Part shown: in pieces, positions 8,996-19,195 of the stretch | Position numbering within the stretch: position 1 is the stretch's first letter | Layout of the letters: every line of letters begins with the position of its first letter | Source: Aliivibrio sp. 1S175 | GTDB lineage: Bacteria; Pseudomonadota; Gammaproteobacteria; Enterobacterales; Vibrionaceae | Direction of reading: 5' to 3' | NCBI RefSeq assembly: GCF_001690985.1 | Contig: NZ_MAJS01000024.1 | Location: forward strand, 62,001 to 126,000 | DNA: 64,000 bases | Notes under the pieces: model-generated | The model's input: the letters and a program-made list of their open reading frames with translations, nothing else | What the model was told of the DNA's origin: nothing | Databases searched by the model: none | Made by a program: the position numbers and the translations under genes

Positions 8996-10492
8996 TTAGT
9001 TACCCACTCCACCTGAAATTACGGTATCTGAAGTCACTGGTGGCCACTCTTTAAACGTTTCTAAATGCTGACCGACAGCAGCTTGAGCTGGGCCAAATGC
9101 CCACATTTTTTGTCCCATCCATTTTAGGTACATTCCCGATTCTTCCGCTGCTCGCTCGTAAGGATCACGACGTAAATTGAATAATAACGGGGCATTTAAC
9201 TCTTCTTTTGCCCCGCTCCATCCATGATTTTGCACAACAAAGTGTGCTTTCCAATCACCCACGCGTACCGCTTGTAGCTTATCTCTTTCATAATAAAACA
9301 GCTCTTTACGATTCGATTCGCCATCATTAGTTAACATGTCCATTTGGTTGTACCCATCCAAATGTCCTTTAAACCCTTTATAGCCCTTAAGCATTTTTTC
9401 TTTTAAATCAGCAGGTCCACCCGCCGCTTCGATTAAGGTTGGCAATAAATCCATGCCATCAAACATGCCATTGTTTACTGTGTTTTTAGGAATTTTATTT
9501 GGCCATTGAATTAAGAATGGCGCACGAACACCGCCCTCCCATGTTGTTCCTTTCTCACCGTGGAAAGGCGTCATGCCACCGTCTGGCCATGTCATAATTT
9601 CAGGGCCATTATCGGCAGTAAAGATAATAATGGTATTATCTAAAATACCTAATTCTTCAATCTTCGCCAGCATTTCACCAACATGATCATCTAAGTCTTT
9701 CATGACGACTTCTTGTAATCCCCACCCGTTTTGACCTAACATTTTTTCGTATTTAGGCGAAAGATGAGTCCATACGTGGCCTCTCGATGGACAATACCAA
9801 GTAAAGAAGGGTTGGTTGTTTTTAACGGCTTTTTCGATAAAGTTAATGGTGTGTTTATTTACTTCATCATCTAACGTTCTCATTCGCTCAATTGATAATC
9901 TTCCATCATCTTTAATGGTTTGGTTTCCTTTACCATCTGAGGTGGCGTGAATAACATTACGTGGGGCAAACTTTTGAAATGCTTCGTCTTTTGGCCAATC
10001 TGGATCTTCCGTATATTCCATCGCGTTGAGATGATATAACCACCCCCAATACTCATCAAAACCATGGTTGGTTGGTAAAAATTCATCTCTATCTCCCAAA
10101 TGGTTTTTACCAAATTGACCTGTTGTATAACCAAGGGTTTTTAATACTTCAGGAAGCGTTGGCGTATCTTGATTTAAGCCTACAGGACCGCCGGGTAAAC
10201 CAACGGAGTGCATCCCTGTTCTCACGGGTAATTGTCCTGTCAAAAAGGCAGAGCGACCAGCGGTACAAGACGGTTGAGCATAATAATCGGTGAGTAGCAT
10301 TCCCTTTTCAGCAATGCTGTCAATGTTTGGTGTATCACTGCTCATTACGCCATTATGATAAGCACTGAGGTTTGAGATGCCGATATCATCGGTAAAAATA
10401 ACAAATATATTTGGCTTTTCTTGTGCTGCATTCGCTACCAATGAAAATGAAAGTGCTGCTGTCACGGTCAAGCTTTTAAACATCCTATTCAT
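8996..10492 (-). CDS. Periplasmic arylsulfatase-family sulfatase
   Basis: 498 residues with a Sec signal peptide ending near residue 22 (SLVANAA). The alkaline-phosphatase-type fold is shown by the metal ligands D35-D36 in FTDD, the sulfatase motif C76-T-A-G-R80 followed by SAFLTG, GKNHLGD and FTADNGPE. C76 must be converted to formylglycine for activity; its Cys type and CxAxR context fit oxidation by a radical-SAM maturase (anSME), but no maturase gene lies in the window. It should hydrolyse a sulfate ester; the substrate cannot be told. It is a single gene with its own terminator. Confidence 0.92.
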   Translation of the reverse strand: MNRMFKSLTVTAALSFSLVANAAQEKPNIFVIFTDDIGISNLSAYHNGVMSSDTPNIDSIAEKGMLLTDYYAQPSCTAGRSAFLTGQLPVRTGMHSVGLPGGPVGLNQDTPTLPEVLKTLGYTTGQFGKNHLGDRDEFLPTNHGFDEYWGWLYHLNAMEYTEDPDWPKDEAFQKFAPRNVIHATSDGKGNQTIKDDGRLSIERMRTLDDEVNKHTINFIEKAVKNNQPFFTWYCPSRGHVWTHLSPKYEKMLGQNGWGLQEVVMKDLDDHVGEMLAKIEELGILDNTIIIFTADNGPEIMTWPDGGMTPFHGEKGTTWEGGVRAPFLIQWPNKIPKNTVNNGMFDGMDLLPTLIEAAGGPADLKEKMLKGYKGFKGHLDGYNQMDMLTNDGESNRKELFYYERDKLQAVRVGDWKAHFVVQNHGWSGAKEELNAPLLFNLRRDPYERAAEESGMYLKWMGQKMWAFGPAQAAVGQHLETFKEWPPVTSDTVISGGVGN

Positions 10493-10658
10493 CGTAATTC
10501 CTTATCTTTTATCATTATCACTGAGACTGCTTATCACTCTTGAAAAGTAACAACTTAGAATCAATACCTTAATTTAAAAGATAGGACACGCTTTAAAATT
10601 AACCACATTTAAACTGAATTTATTGTCTGATATTTTTATTCTTTTATTACACGCATAA

Positions 10659-10688
10659 AAAAACGGATGCGATTAAGCATCCGTTTTT
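10659..10688. terminator. Bidirectional intrinsic terminator
   Basis: AAAAACGGATGC (10659-10670) pairs perfectly with GCATCCGTTTTT (10677-10688). It lies directly downstream of the purine permease on the minus strand, with a T-run in that direction. Confidence 0.85.
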
Positions 10689-10707
10689 CAATCATCAATA
10701 GTAAGCG

Positions 10708-12078
10708 TTAAATCGCCCAACCACCCACGTAAAACACAATCAAAGCGATCGTGATTGACACAATACCTACGTTTAGTTTCTTAAACTCACCAGCAAAAAT
10801 GCGTCCAACAACCAGAGTAGTAAAGCCAATCATGATGCCCGTTACGATGTTTGCAGACAGAATAATAAACACGGCACAAACAAGGCCAGATAATGCATCA
10901 ACAGAATCGTCAAAATCCAATTTAGACACATTACTCAGCATTAATAAGCCTACGTACATTAATGCCGGAGCCGTTGCATAAACAGGAACCAAGTAACTGA
11001 CTGGTGATAAGAAAATCATGGCTAAGAACAACACGCCCACAACCGCAGCCGTTAAACCTGTTTTACCACCCGCCGCTGTACCCGCCGCCGATTCAATATA
11101 AACAGCAGCAGGAGCGCCACCAACAACCGCTGCAACAATTGAACTTGCAGAATCCGCCGTTAGTGCTTTGCCACCATTAATGATTTGTCCGTTTTCATCC
11201 AATAAATTCGCTTGACCTGCCAGTGCTCGGATAGTCCCTGTTGCATCAAATACCGCCGTCATTACTAGAGCAATAACAACAGGAAGAATCGCAGGCGTTA
11301 ACGCTCCCATAATGTCCATCGAACCAATCAATGAACCACCATCGGCCGTTTCTAAACTTGGTAATGCAAAGAAACCATTATAAATCACGTTTGGGTCGAA
11401 GATTAAGCCGATAATAGAAATACCGACAATCACTAATAAAATACCACCGGGAACGCGTTTTTTCTCTAAACCAAAAATAGCAGCAAGACCAAGTACCGAC
11501 ATAATGACAGAGAACGACGTAATGTCGCCTAGCATAATAGGTAAACCTGCGTGTGCATTTTTAACAATAAGTCCTGTGCCATCCGCAGCAATTAATAAAA
11601 GGAATAAACCAATACCAATGCCAGTACCATGAGCAATCCCAACAGGCAGATTACTTAATATCCATTGGCGAACGCCCGTTACCGTAATAAGCGTAAACAA
11701 CACGCCCATAATAAAGATAGCACCAAGCGCAACAGAAATGCTGACGCCTTGCCCTAATACCAAGCTAAATGCAGTAAAGGCAGTTAAAGAAATAGCACAA
11801 CCAATCGCCATTGGTAAGTTAACCCACAAGCCCATTAGTAATGAGCCAAATGCGGCAACCAAACACGTCGCAACAAACACAGCGCCCGAGTCAAATCCTG
11901 CGGCACCTAACATACTTGGCACAACAATAACCGAATACACCATCGCTAAGAACGTCGTTAATCCTGCGATCATCTCTGTTTTTACCGTACTACCGCGTTC
12001 TGATATTTTAAAGAAACCATCAAGTTTTTTATCCATGTTGGATTGTGGTGCTGTATTCTGTACATTGCCCTGAGACAT
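10708..12078 (-). CDS. AzgA-type purine (hypoxanthine/guanine/adenine) permease, NCS2 superfamily
   Basis: 456 residues with about 12-14 membrane helices. The opening [34 protein letters not shown] is diagnostic of the AzgA group (E. coli AdeP, AdeQ, GhxP, GhxQ), and [21 protein letters not shown] is the conserved substrate/H+ segment. It imports purine bases with protons across the inner membrane. Which base is preferred cannot be settled by eye. A PurR-type operator lies about 80 bases upstream of the start. It is monocistronic with a terminator directly after the stop. Confidence 0.92.
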   Translation of the reverse strand: MSQGNVQNTAPQSNMDKKLDGFFKISERGSTVKTEMIAGLTTFLAMVYSVIVVPSMLGAAGFDSGAVFVATCLVAAFGSLLMGLWVNLPMAIGCAISLTAFTAFSLVLGQGVSISVALGAIFIMGVLFTLITVTGVRQWILSNLPVGIAHGTGIGIGLFLLLIAADGTGLIVKNAHAGLPIMLGDITSFSVIMSVLGLAAIFGLEKKRVPGGILLVIVGISIIGLIFDPNVIYNGFFALPSLETADGGSLIGSMDIMGALTPAILPVVIALVMTAVFDATGTIRALAGQANLLDENGQIINGGKALTADSASSIVAAVVGGAPAAVYIESAAGTAAGGKTGLTAAVVGVLFLAMIFLSPVSYLVPVYATAPALMYVGLLMLSNVSKLDFDDSVDALSGLVCAVFIILSANIVTGIMIGFTTLVVGRIFAGEFKKLNVGIVSITIALIVFYVGGWAI

Positions 12079-12158
12079 GGGAACATTCCTTACTAATAAG
12101 CGTTAAGATGCTGTCATTTTCTGCGCGCATTCTTGCACAAACTGAGAGAAATATAAAT

Positions 12159-12174
12159 AAGCAATCGTTACCGT
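12159..12174 (-). promoter_or_regulatory. PurR operator candidate upstream of the purine permease
   Basis: AAGCAATCGTTACCGT matches the consensus ANGCAANCGNTTNCNT at every defined position but one (A for T at position 12). Its place 80-95 bases upstream of a purine permease makes PurR repression by hypoxanthine or guanine likely. Confidence 0.75.
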
Positions 12175-12325
12175 CACACTATTACAATCAGTTACCATTC
12201 ATAGTTAAGTAAATGAAAGCGAAGTGATTTATGTATTTTTCACACTAAAAACGCCTAAAATTCAATCAAAAATAAATCTAGTTTATTCATGCCTATTCTT
12301 ATTAATTAAAACTCAGTGTTCAATA

Positions 12326-13246
12326 TTACCCCAACAACATTGAACTTCTAGGGTGTGTACTATCAAAATATTGAATTAAGAAGTCCAACAATAAACGCAC
12401 TTTTTTAGAATCCGTTGCTCCGGGTGGATATACGCCATACACCTCAATATCGGCCAGTTCATACTCATCTAACACCGTTTGTAACGTGCCTTCTTTTATT
12501 TTAGGCATCGCATCATACACAGGTATTCGTCCTAAGCCGTGTCCACCCTCAACAAAAGCGGTTCGTGCTGCGGCATTATTGGTGGTAATGTCACCACTCA
12601 TTTTAATGCGATAGGATCTTGTCCCTTTTGTCAGATCTAGCGTTGGCGATCCTAATTTATACATGACCCAGTTATGCTGCTCTAATTCAGCAGGAGTAAG
12701 CGGTTTGCCACAGCGAGTTAAATAACTTGGGGACGCACATAAACAAGTCGGTAAAGAAGAAAGCTTACGGGCTTTTAAGCCTGAATCAGGCAGTGCAGCT
12801 CCTCGAATCGCCAAATCAATCCCTTCTTGAATGATATTAACCACCTCATCAGACAAAATAAGATCTAATTCAATCTTAGGAAACTGCGCTTTAAACACGT
12901 TCAATGCAGGGACAATTACCTGCAATCCCATGTTCACAGGACACGTGATTTTTAATACCCCTTCAGGCTCATTTTTATAGTTTTCCATTTTCTGATTCGC
13001 AAATTGCGCTTGATCTGAGATCAACCGACAACTGCTATAAAATTCAATTCCCGCATCAGTGAGTGACAAACTTCGCGTCGAACGATTGATTAACGTCACG
13101 CCTAAGTTCGTTTCTAATTTCTTAATGTGATAACTGACCACGGTACGTGATAATTCCAACTGCTTTGCTGCCGCACTAAAGCTGCCCTGATCCACCACAT
13201 GGGTGAATACCACCATGCTTTTTAGTTGTTCAAACGACAATTTCAT
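12326..13246 (-). CDS. LysR-family transcriptional regulator (AaeR/DmlR-like)
   Basis: 306 residues. The helix-turn-helix is GSFSAAAKQLELSRTVVSYHIKKLE (about 20-45), followed by INRSTRSLSLTDAG, typical of the CrgA/DmlR branch. It is divergent from the DJ-1/Hsp31-like gene at 13389 across a 142-base gap, the usual arrangement for a LysR regulator and its target. The inducer is unknown; an electrophile or oxidative signal would suit the target but is a guess. Confidence 0.9.
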   Translation of the reverse strand: MKLSFEQLKSMVVFTHVVDQGSFSAAAKQLELSRTVVSYHIKKLETNLGVTLINRSTRSLSLTDAGIEFYSSCRLISDQAQFANQKMENYKNEPEGVLKITCPVNMGLQVIVPALNVFKAQFPKIELDLILSDEVVNIIQEGIDLAIRGAALPDSGLKARKLSSLPTCLCASPSYLTRCGKPLTPAELEQHNWVMYKLGSPTLDLTKGTRSYRIKMSGDITTNNAAARTAFVEGGHGLGRIPVYDAMPKIKEGTLQTVLDEYELADIEVYGVYPPGATDSKKVRLLLDFLIQYFDSTHPRSSMLLG

Positions 13247-13388
13247 TGTTATCTCACTTTATTAGTCGAATTTTTGAATCAATGTAATCAAATTAATCTG
13301 CATTGTCTAACTGAGGTTTACACTCTATATTTTATCCATGCCTTGATTCATCTCTTCAGGGTCAACCAATAATTAAAGGAATAGAATA

Positions 13389-14078
13389 ATGACTACACCT
13401 AAAAAACGAATTTTAATGGTTCTGACTTCACATTCTGACCTTGGTAATACGGGTGAAAAAACAGGGTTTTGGATTGAAGAGTTTGCGGCACCTTATTACG
13501 TATTTCTTGATGCCGGAATTAACATTACACTGGCCTCTCCACTGGGTGGACAACCGCCTATCGATCCAAACAGTGAATTAGAAAACTTTCAAACGGACGC
13601 CACTCGTCGTTTTGATAACGATGAATCAACACAACAGACGTTAGCAAGCACTCACACGTTAAGCGATATCAAAGCTGACGATTACGATGCTGTATTCTAC
13701 CCTGGTGGTCACGGACCATTATGGGATCTGGTTGATGATAAAAACTCAATCGCTCTTATTGAAACGCTATTAAATAGCAATAAACCCGTTGCTGCTGTCT
13801 GTCACGCCGGTGCGGTATTATTGAATGCAAAAGACACCGCAGGTCAATCAATAGTAAAAGATAAAGCCGTAACAGGGTTCAGTAACACAGAAGAAGAAGC
13901 CGTTGCCTTAACAGACATTGTGCCGTTCTTATTAGAAGATGAATTAAAGAAACAAGGCGGTGATTATCAAAAAGTCAGTGATTGGGCGCCCTTTGTTATT
14001 CAAGATGGCCTTATCATTACAGGGCAAAATCCAGCAAGTTCTGAAAGCACGGCTGAAAAGTTGTTACTTGCTCTATAG
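13389..14078 (+). CDS. DJ-1/PfpI-family protein, Hsp31/HchA-like
   Basis: 229 residues, the size of class I amidotransferase-like Hsp31 proteins. C138-H139 sit in the nucleophile elbow AAVCHAGA, and E30 in TGFWIEEF is the conserved acid near the active cysteine. FYPGGHGPLWDL (about 103-114) is the family glycine loop. Relatives act as glutathione-independent glyoxalases or as chaperone/deglycase-like stress proteins; which applies here is open. The ribosome binding site AAAGGA lies eight bases upstream. It is probably controlled by the divergent LysR gene. Confidence 0.9.
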   Translation: MTTPKKRILMVLTSHSDLGNTGEKTGFWIEEFAAPYYVFLDAGINITLASPLGGQPPIDPNSELENFQTDATRRFDNDESTQQTLASTHTLSDIKADDYDAVFYPGGHGPLWDLVDDKNSIALIETLLNSNKPVAAVCHAGAVLLNAKDTAGQSIVKDKAVTGFSNTEEEAVALTDIVPFLLEDELKKQGGDYQKVSDWAPFVIQDGLIITGQNPASSESTAEKLLLAL

Positions 14079-14116
14079 GTTCCAATTAGAAGCACAATAT
14101 TAAGCTTCATTTATTA

Positions 14117-14146
14117 AGCTCAATCTAATTACAGATTGAGCTCTTT
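14117..14146 (+). terminator. Intrinsic terminator after the DJ-1/Hsp31-like gene
   Basis: AGCTCAATCT (14117-14126) pairs perfectly with AGATTGAGCT (14133-14142) across a six-base loop and is followed by CTTTT. Confidence 0.8.
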
Positions 14147-14222
14147 TCATTTTAATCTCCTCATATCTATACCATCTATGTCATAATAATCCTTTGCATA
14201 CGCTGTATTTAAAGGGACGAAA

Positions 14223-16070
14223 ATGACTGCCACTACTTATCTTAATGACTTAAACCAACGTTATTTATCGATTCATCGCACCAAAGAAAACTTCTTTTGG
14301 GATACCTACATGGGTTTGAGCGATGATCACCAAGGCTCTACGGAAGCAGAAACCACATGGACGAACTTTTTAAGTAATGCTGAGCAAATCTCCGCAGTTA
14401 AAGAACAAATCATACTGGCTGAATCAATCACTGATAATGAAGAAAAAACACAAACCTTGATTGGTTTAAAAGGCTGGTTAGCCACATTTGAATCTCACGC
14501 AATAGAATCAAAACAAGCTCAACAGTTAAAAACAGAACTAATAAAATTTGAAGCGGGTCTATTTGAGAAAAAACAAAACCACACCATGACGTATGTAAAC
14601 GAAGAAGGTGAAACGGTTGAAGGCTCTCTTCCTGTACTCGCTTCTATTGTTCGCACCAGCGCTAATGCCGCCACACGTCAATCTGCTCATCAAGCGTTTC
14701 TTGGCTTAGAGCAATGGTTATTGCAAAATGGATTTATTGAATTAATCAAACTACGTAATAAATTCGCACGATCTCAAGGGTTTGATACTTTCTTTGATTA
14801 CTCGGTAACAAAAAAAGAAAAAATGAGCGCAGATGAACTGTTTACTATTTTGGATGACTTTGAAAAACGCACACGCGATTGTCATCAAAACAGCTTAGAC
14901 CAACTTGCCGCAAACAAAGGAAGTGAATCACTGCTCGCACACAACTTTGTCTTCTCGTTTGCTGGCGATGTGATGCGAGAGTTAGACCCTTACGTACCAT
15001 TTTCAAAATCATTACGTCGTTGGGTTGAATCGTTTGGTCGCCTAAATATCGAATTCTCAGGCGCAGAATTAACCCTTGATTTACTCGACCGTAAAGGCAA
15101 ATACCCGAATGGTTTTTGTCATGGTCCTATTCCATCATTTTACGATCAAAACCAATGGATCGCCGCTAAAGTTAACTTTACTAGCAACGCAAAACCAGAC
15201 CAAGTTGGCAGCGGCTACGATGGCATGAATACCTTATTCCATGAAGGGGGACACGCCGCACATTTCTCTAACGTAAAAATGAACGCTCCGTGTTTCTCGC
15301 AAGAATTTGCACCAACGTCAATGGCCTACGCTGAAACGCAATCTATGTTTTGTGACAGCTTATTAGCTGATGCTGATTGGTTAAAACAATACGCGTTAGA
15401 TACTGATGGAAAACCAGTGCCTGATGAGATCATCAAAGCTATGATCGACAGTAAACAACCGTTTAAAGCGTATCAAGAACGCAGTATTTTAGTCGTACCG
15501 TATTTTGAACGTGCGTTATATCAGCTAAGCGATGCAGAATTAACACCAGAAAACATCACCAAGTTAGCCCGCGCTTCTGAGAAAAAAATCCTTGGATTAG
15601 AATGCAGCCCTCGCCCATTAATGGCTATTCCTCACTTAGTGTCTGATGAAGCTTCGTGTGCTTATCACGGTTACTTATTAGCGCACATGGCGGTCTATCA
15701 AACTCGTGCATACTTTACTGAGAAGTTTGGTTTCTTGGCGGATAACCCAAAAATCGGGCCTTTGCTAGCTAAGCATTATTGGAATGCAGGCAACAGCGTA
15801 AATCACAATGATTCTATTGTTGCCCTTACTGGTGAAGGGTTTAATGCTAAATACTTAGCGGATGAATGTAATCTATCGGTAGAAGATGCCTGGAAAACAG
15901 AACAACAAAAGATTGCAGACATGAACACACGTACTCAAGCTGACATTTCGCCATTACATGCCAATATCACGGTGATTGATGGGGCTAACACTCTGGCAAA
16001 TAACGCTGAATCAAATGCAAAAATGTGTGATGAATTTGAAGCGTATATTATGAAAACGTACGGACGCTAA
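14223..16070 (+). CDS. M3-family oligoendopeptidase (zinc metallopeptidase)
   Basis: 615 residues with no signal peptide, so cytosolic. The zinc motif is H340-E341-G-G-H344, with the third ligand probably E371 in SMAYAETQSMF, both in the expected M3/oligoendopeptidase F arrangement. The protein should cleave short peptides. The GYDGMNTLFHEGGHAAHF context and 600-residue length fit the PepF/thimet-like group. It has its own promoter region downstream of the Hsp31-like gene's terminator and converges on a lipase-like gene. Confidence 0.9.
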   Translation: MTATTYLNDLNQRYLSIHRTKENFFWDTYMGLSDDHQGSTEAETTWTNFLSNAEQISAVKEQIILAESITDNEEKTQTLIGLKGWLATFESHAIESKQAQQLKTELIKFEAGLFEKKQNHTMTYVNEEGETVEGSLPVLASIVRTSANAATRQSAHQAFLGLEQWLLQNGFIELIKLRNKFARSQGFDTFFDYSVTKKEKMSADELFTILDDFEKRTRDCHQNSLDQLAANKGSESLLAHNFVFSFAGDVMRELDPYVPFSKSLRRWVESFGRLNIEFSGAELTLDLLDRKGKYPNGFCHGPIPSFYDQNQWIAAKVNFTSNAKPDQVGSGYDGMNTLFHEGGHAAHFSNVKMNAPCFSQEFAPTSMAYAETQSMFCDSLLADADWLKQYALDTDGKPVPDEIIKAMIDSKQPFKAYQERSILVVPYFERALYQLSDAELTPENITKLARASEKKILGLECSPRPLMAIPHLVSDEASCAYHGYLLAHMAVYQTRAYFTEKFGFLADNPKIGPLLAKHYWNAGNSVNHNDSIVALTGEGFNAKYLADECNLSVEDAWKTEQQKIADMNTRTQADISPLHANITVIDGANTLANNAESNAKMCDEFEAYIMKTYGR

Positions 16071-16078
16071 ACTGATTT

Positions 16079-16102
16079 CAGGGTGGTATTTATGCCACCC
16101 TG
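16079..16102. terminator. Bidirectional terminator between M3 peptidase and lipase-like gene
   Basis: CAGGGTGG (16079-16086) pairs with CCACCCTG (16095-16102) across an eight-base loop, with T-rich sequence downstream on the plus side. Confidence 0.8.
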
Positions 16103-16103
16103 T

Positions 16104-17114
16104 TTATTTCAATATAGATGAATTAGAACTCTCGTCTTGAAAATAAAGCTGTTCAATTAAACGCGCTTGCTCTAACTGATCAACCGTTCCATTATCAATC
16201 AGCAATTGTTGTTCTTTTAAGATATCAATCAAATCCGTCGGAACAGAATCGCCATTACCGACAATCTCAACATGGCCTGCTTTCACCGTTATTGGATTCG
16301 CATGAACGACATCATCCACGTCTTGATTCGACTGCTCATTAACGCTAAAAACGTAATCATCTTCAACGCATATTCCGTCATCATTGGTTCTACGACACGT
16401 ATTACGCTCATCCGTTTTTATTACTAAATGCTGAGAAACTGAAGAGAGAAGATCTCCAGGTTGTTCAATAAAATCCGCGTTCGGTGGGATCTGTTGGTAT
16501 TTCTCTCCTGTCACGGCATAGCAGATCAAATCAACAATACCCAAAGACAAGATCCGTAAAGAAGTCATTCCACAATGTGACGATATTTCAATGCCATTAA
16601 ATGGGGAAGAGACCGTGGTAAGTTGCAGTTGTTTTGTCGCGACTTTTTTCTCATCTTCTCTATCAACCGTAAGTGCTCTACGAGCGACCAAACCACCTTG
16701 GCTATGGCCAATAATATGCAGAGGTTGATTGGGGTTTTCCTTTGATAATTTATTTAGAGCAGAAACAAGCTCGCCAGAGGTCTCTTCTAAACTCTTTCTG
16801 TCATCATATTCAAAACAGATAGCTTGTTGATCATATAAACCATACACATCCGCTAAGGTTTTAAATTGACCCGCAGAAGCGAAGCAGCCATGAACAATAA
16901 TGGTTAATGGTTCATCTGGATTTAAATGAATACGACTATCATTGGCATTATTACAATGCTTTAGCCCTTCAATATTTAGGGTTTGCTTGGTCAACGTCGT
17001 TGGTTCTTCAACCTTATCAATATCATTGACAGAATTTGACGAACAACCAACCAGGCCGAAAAGTACTCCCACACTGGCACATCGCAAAAAGTCCATTTGA
17101 TTCATTAAGTTCAT
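16104..17114 (-). CDS. Alpha/beta-hydrolase (lipase/esterase-like) lipoprotein
   Basis: 336 residues from the ATG at 17114; the frame also allows TTG at 17126 and ATGs at 17105 and 17096, and no ribosome binding site clearly decides. The signal peptide ends in the lipobox LVGC, followed by SS, so the protein is probably lipid-anchored. The nucleophile elbow HIIGHSQGGLVARRAL carries the Ser of GxSxG, and TIIVHGCFAS supplies the oxyanion loop. It resembles PGAP1/triacylglycerol-lipase-like hydrolases. Several cysteines in the C-terminal half suggest disulfides in the periplasm or at the surface. The substrate is unknown. Confidence 0.82.
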   Translation of the reverse strand: MNLMNQMDFLRCASVGVLFGLVGCSSNSVNDIDKVEEPTTLTKQTLNIEGLKHCNNANDSRIHLNPDEPLTIIVHGCFASAGQFKTLADVYGLYDQQAICFEYDDRKSLEETSGELVSALNKLSKENPNQPLHIIGHSQGGLVARRALTVDREDEKKVATKQLQLTTVSSPFNGIEISSHCGMTSLRILSLGIVDLICYAVTGEKYQQIPPNADFIEQPGDLLSSVSQHLVIKTDERNTCRRTNDDGICVEDDYVFSVNEQSNQDVDDVVHANPITVKAGHVEIVGNGDSVPTDLIDILKEQQLLIDNGTVDQLEQARLIEQLYFQDESSNSSILK

Positions 17115-17185
17115 CCATAAACACAATATAAAACCATCATAGGGTATTTCTCATTCGATTATTACCCTTATATTAAGACCAAATA

Positions 17186-17212
17186 GTGATATCTGTGATT
17201 GATGTGATATCT
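17186..17212. promoter_or_regulatory. Direct repeat GTGATATCT upstream of ggt
   Basis: GTGATATCT occurs at 17186-17194 and 17204-17212, 18 bases apart, in the divergent gap between the lipase-like gene and ggt. The spacing places both on a similar face of the helix, so it may be a regulator site. No known motif was matched. Confidence 0.3.
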
Positions 17213-17393
17213 ATCGGCGTTGTCTATCTTGCAAGTAAGATTGTAACTCTCAATTCGTTTAAAACGTGAGCATTAACCAAGAACACTAATAACGTATTCG
17301 ACAGGCCTCCTTTCCTCTGCCAATCTTTTTCTGCTCAGTTTATTTAACTCGACGTCTTTACCTACATCCAATTGATACGATTAAGGAATATCT

Positions 17394-19148
17394 ATGCAGT
17401 GGAAAGCATCAACTCTTGCGTTACTGGTTTCAACCTCTCTTATTACGCCAATATCATTTGCAGCTCAAACGACAGACAATGTTGCCCCTGAAGCCGCAAC
17501 GGGCTTAACCAAGCAAAACCTCGTTGAAGGAAAAGAGTGGATGATCGCCTCCGCAAACCCTTATGCCAGTGAAGCGGGGGCTGAGATGCTGCGTAAGGGT
17601 GGTAATGCGATTGATGCCATGGTTGCAACGCAATTGGTGCTTGGGCTAGTAGAGCCTCAATCATCGGGTATTGGTGGCGGTGCATTTCTTGTCTATTGGA
17701 ATGCAAAACAGCAAGAGCTTACTACTTTTGATGGAAGGGAAACGGCACCATTAGAAGTGACACCTCAATTATTTCAAGATGACAAAGGCCAACCTCTTAA
17801 GTTTTATGATGCCGTAGTCGGAGGGCGATCTGTTGGTACTCCTGGCACAGTAAAATTGATGTGGGATACTCATCAAAAACTAGGCAAACTGGATTGGAAA
17901 ACCCTATTTGAACCAGCCATTGAGCTTGCAACTAATGGATTCACCGTAAGTCCTCGTTTAGCAAAATTGGTTGATAATGACCAAGAGTTTCTGCAACGCT
18001 CTTCTGCCGCTAAAGCCTACTTTTTTAACCACGACGGTTCACCAATAAAAGCGGGTCAACAGCTTAAAAATCCAGATTATGCAAAAACACTGCAGGTTAT
18101 TTCTGAGCAAGGCGCCGTCGCTTTTTATCAAGGAAAAATTGCACAAGATATTGTGAACACAGTAAGAAATGAGACCTCAAACCCTGGGGTACTTAATCTC
18201 ATTGATTTTACGGCTTATCAAGTAAAAGAGCGTGAACCCGTCTGCGCACCTTATCGCCAATACGCAATTTGTGGAATGGGACCACCAAGTTCAGGAGCAT
18301 TGGCACTTGGACAAATTATGGGGGTACTCAGCCATTACCCAATTTCAGATATGGGTAAAGACAATGTACAAAGTTGGAGATTATTAGGAGATGCTTCTCG
18401 CCTAGCCTTTGCTGATCGCGGTAAATACATGGCAGACAGTGATTATGTTCCAATGCCAACTCAAGGCTTATTAGATAAAAAGTATTTAGAAAAACGCGCT
18501 GAACTACTAAAAGGAAAGGATGCATTAACTGAAACCTCTGCGGGCTCTCCACCGTGGTCTCATACCAACAATTACGCATTAGATGAAGCCATTGAACTGC
18601 CTTCTACCAGTCACTTTTCGATTGTCGATAAAGATCGTAATGTGGTTTCAATTACTACCACCATAGAAAATGGCTTTGGCTCTCGCTTAATGGTTGGCGG
18701 GTTCTTATTGAATAACGAGTTAACTGATTTCTCTTTTAGAAGCCATGTTGATGGTGTTCCTATTGCCAATCGCATCGAGCCGGGTAAACGTCCACGTTCA
18801 TCCATGGCGCCCACTATCGTAATGGAAGGCAATAAACCGTATATGGCGATTGGATCTCCCGGTGGCAGTCAAATTATCGGATACGTAGCAAAAACATTGG
18901 TTGCTCATCTAGATTGGAGTTTAAACCTACAGCAAGCCATTGATTTACCTAACATGAATAATCGCTTTGGGGCATTTGAAATAGAAAAAGACACCACCGC
19001 TGAAGCATGGGTTCCTAAGTTAGAAAAGCTAGGATTTAAAGTTCAAGTTAAGGAATTAAACTCAGGGGTTCAAGCGATTAAACTGCAAGGAAATTCTCTT
19101 GTGGGTGCTGCCGATCCTCGCCGTGAGGGTAAAGTGATAGCTCAGTAA
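17394..19148 (+). CDS. ggt: Gamma-glutamyltransferase (glutathione hydrolase), periplasmic
   Basis: 584 residues with a Sec signal peptide to about residue 23. The proenzyme is expected to self-cleave before the nucleophile T405 in PSTSHFS (equivalent to TTHYS of E. coli Ggt), giving large and small subunits. Conserved pieces include SGIGGGAFL, FDGRETAP, GFGSRLMVGGFLLNNELTDFS, RPRSSMAPTIV and the oxyanion GSPGGSQII. It removes gamma-glutamyl groups from glutathione and related compounds in the periplasm, releasing Glu and Cys-Gly. Its neighbours include several peptidases, but none is in an operon with it. Confidence 0.95.
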   Translation: MQWKASTLALLVSTSLITPISFAAQTTDNVAPEAATGLTKQNLVEGKEWMIASANPYASEAGAEMLRKGGNAIDAMVATQLVLGLVEPQSSGIGGGAFLVYWNAKQQELTTFDGRETAPLEVTPQLFQDDKGQPLKFYDAVVGGRSVGTPGTVKLMWDTHQKLGKLDWKTLFEPAIELATNGFTVSPRLAKLVDNDQEFLQRSSAAKAYFFNHDGSPIKAGQQLKNPDYAKTLQVISEQGAVAFYQGKIAQDIVNTVRNETSNPGVLNLIDFTAYQVKEREPVCAPYRQYAICGMGPPSSGALALGQIMGVLSHYPISDMGKDNVQSWRLLGDASRLAFADRGKYMADSDYVPMPTQGLLDKKYLEKRAELLKGKDALTETSAGSPPWSHTNNYALDEAIELPSTSHFSIVDKDRNVVSITTTIENGFGSRLMVGGFLLNNELTDFSFRSHVDGVPIANRIEPGKRPRSSMAPTIVMEGNKPYMAIGSPGGSQIIGYVAKTLVAHLDWSLNLQQAIDLPNMNNRFGAFEIEKDTTAEAWVPKLEKLGFKVQVKELNSGVQAIKLQGNSLVGAADPRREGKVIAQ

Positions 19149-19163
19149 TATACTAATCAATTT

Positions 19164-19195
19164 AGTGGTAGCAATCACAACTCATTGTTACCACT
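19164..19195 (+). terminator. Stem-loop after ggt
   Basis: AGTGGTAGCAAT (19164-19175) pairs with ATTGTTACCACT (19184-19195), 12 pairs including one G-U, with an eight-base loop. There is no T-run, so termination may be factor-dependent. Confidence 0.55.

Noticed and set aside
18328-18579. Antisense ORFs inside ggt and other genes, many over 60 codons
   Set aside because: They lie opposite well-recognised genes, lack ribosome binding sites and read as low-complexity shadow translations.
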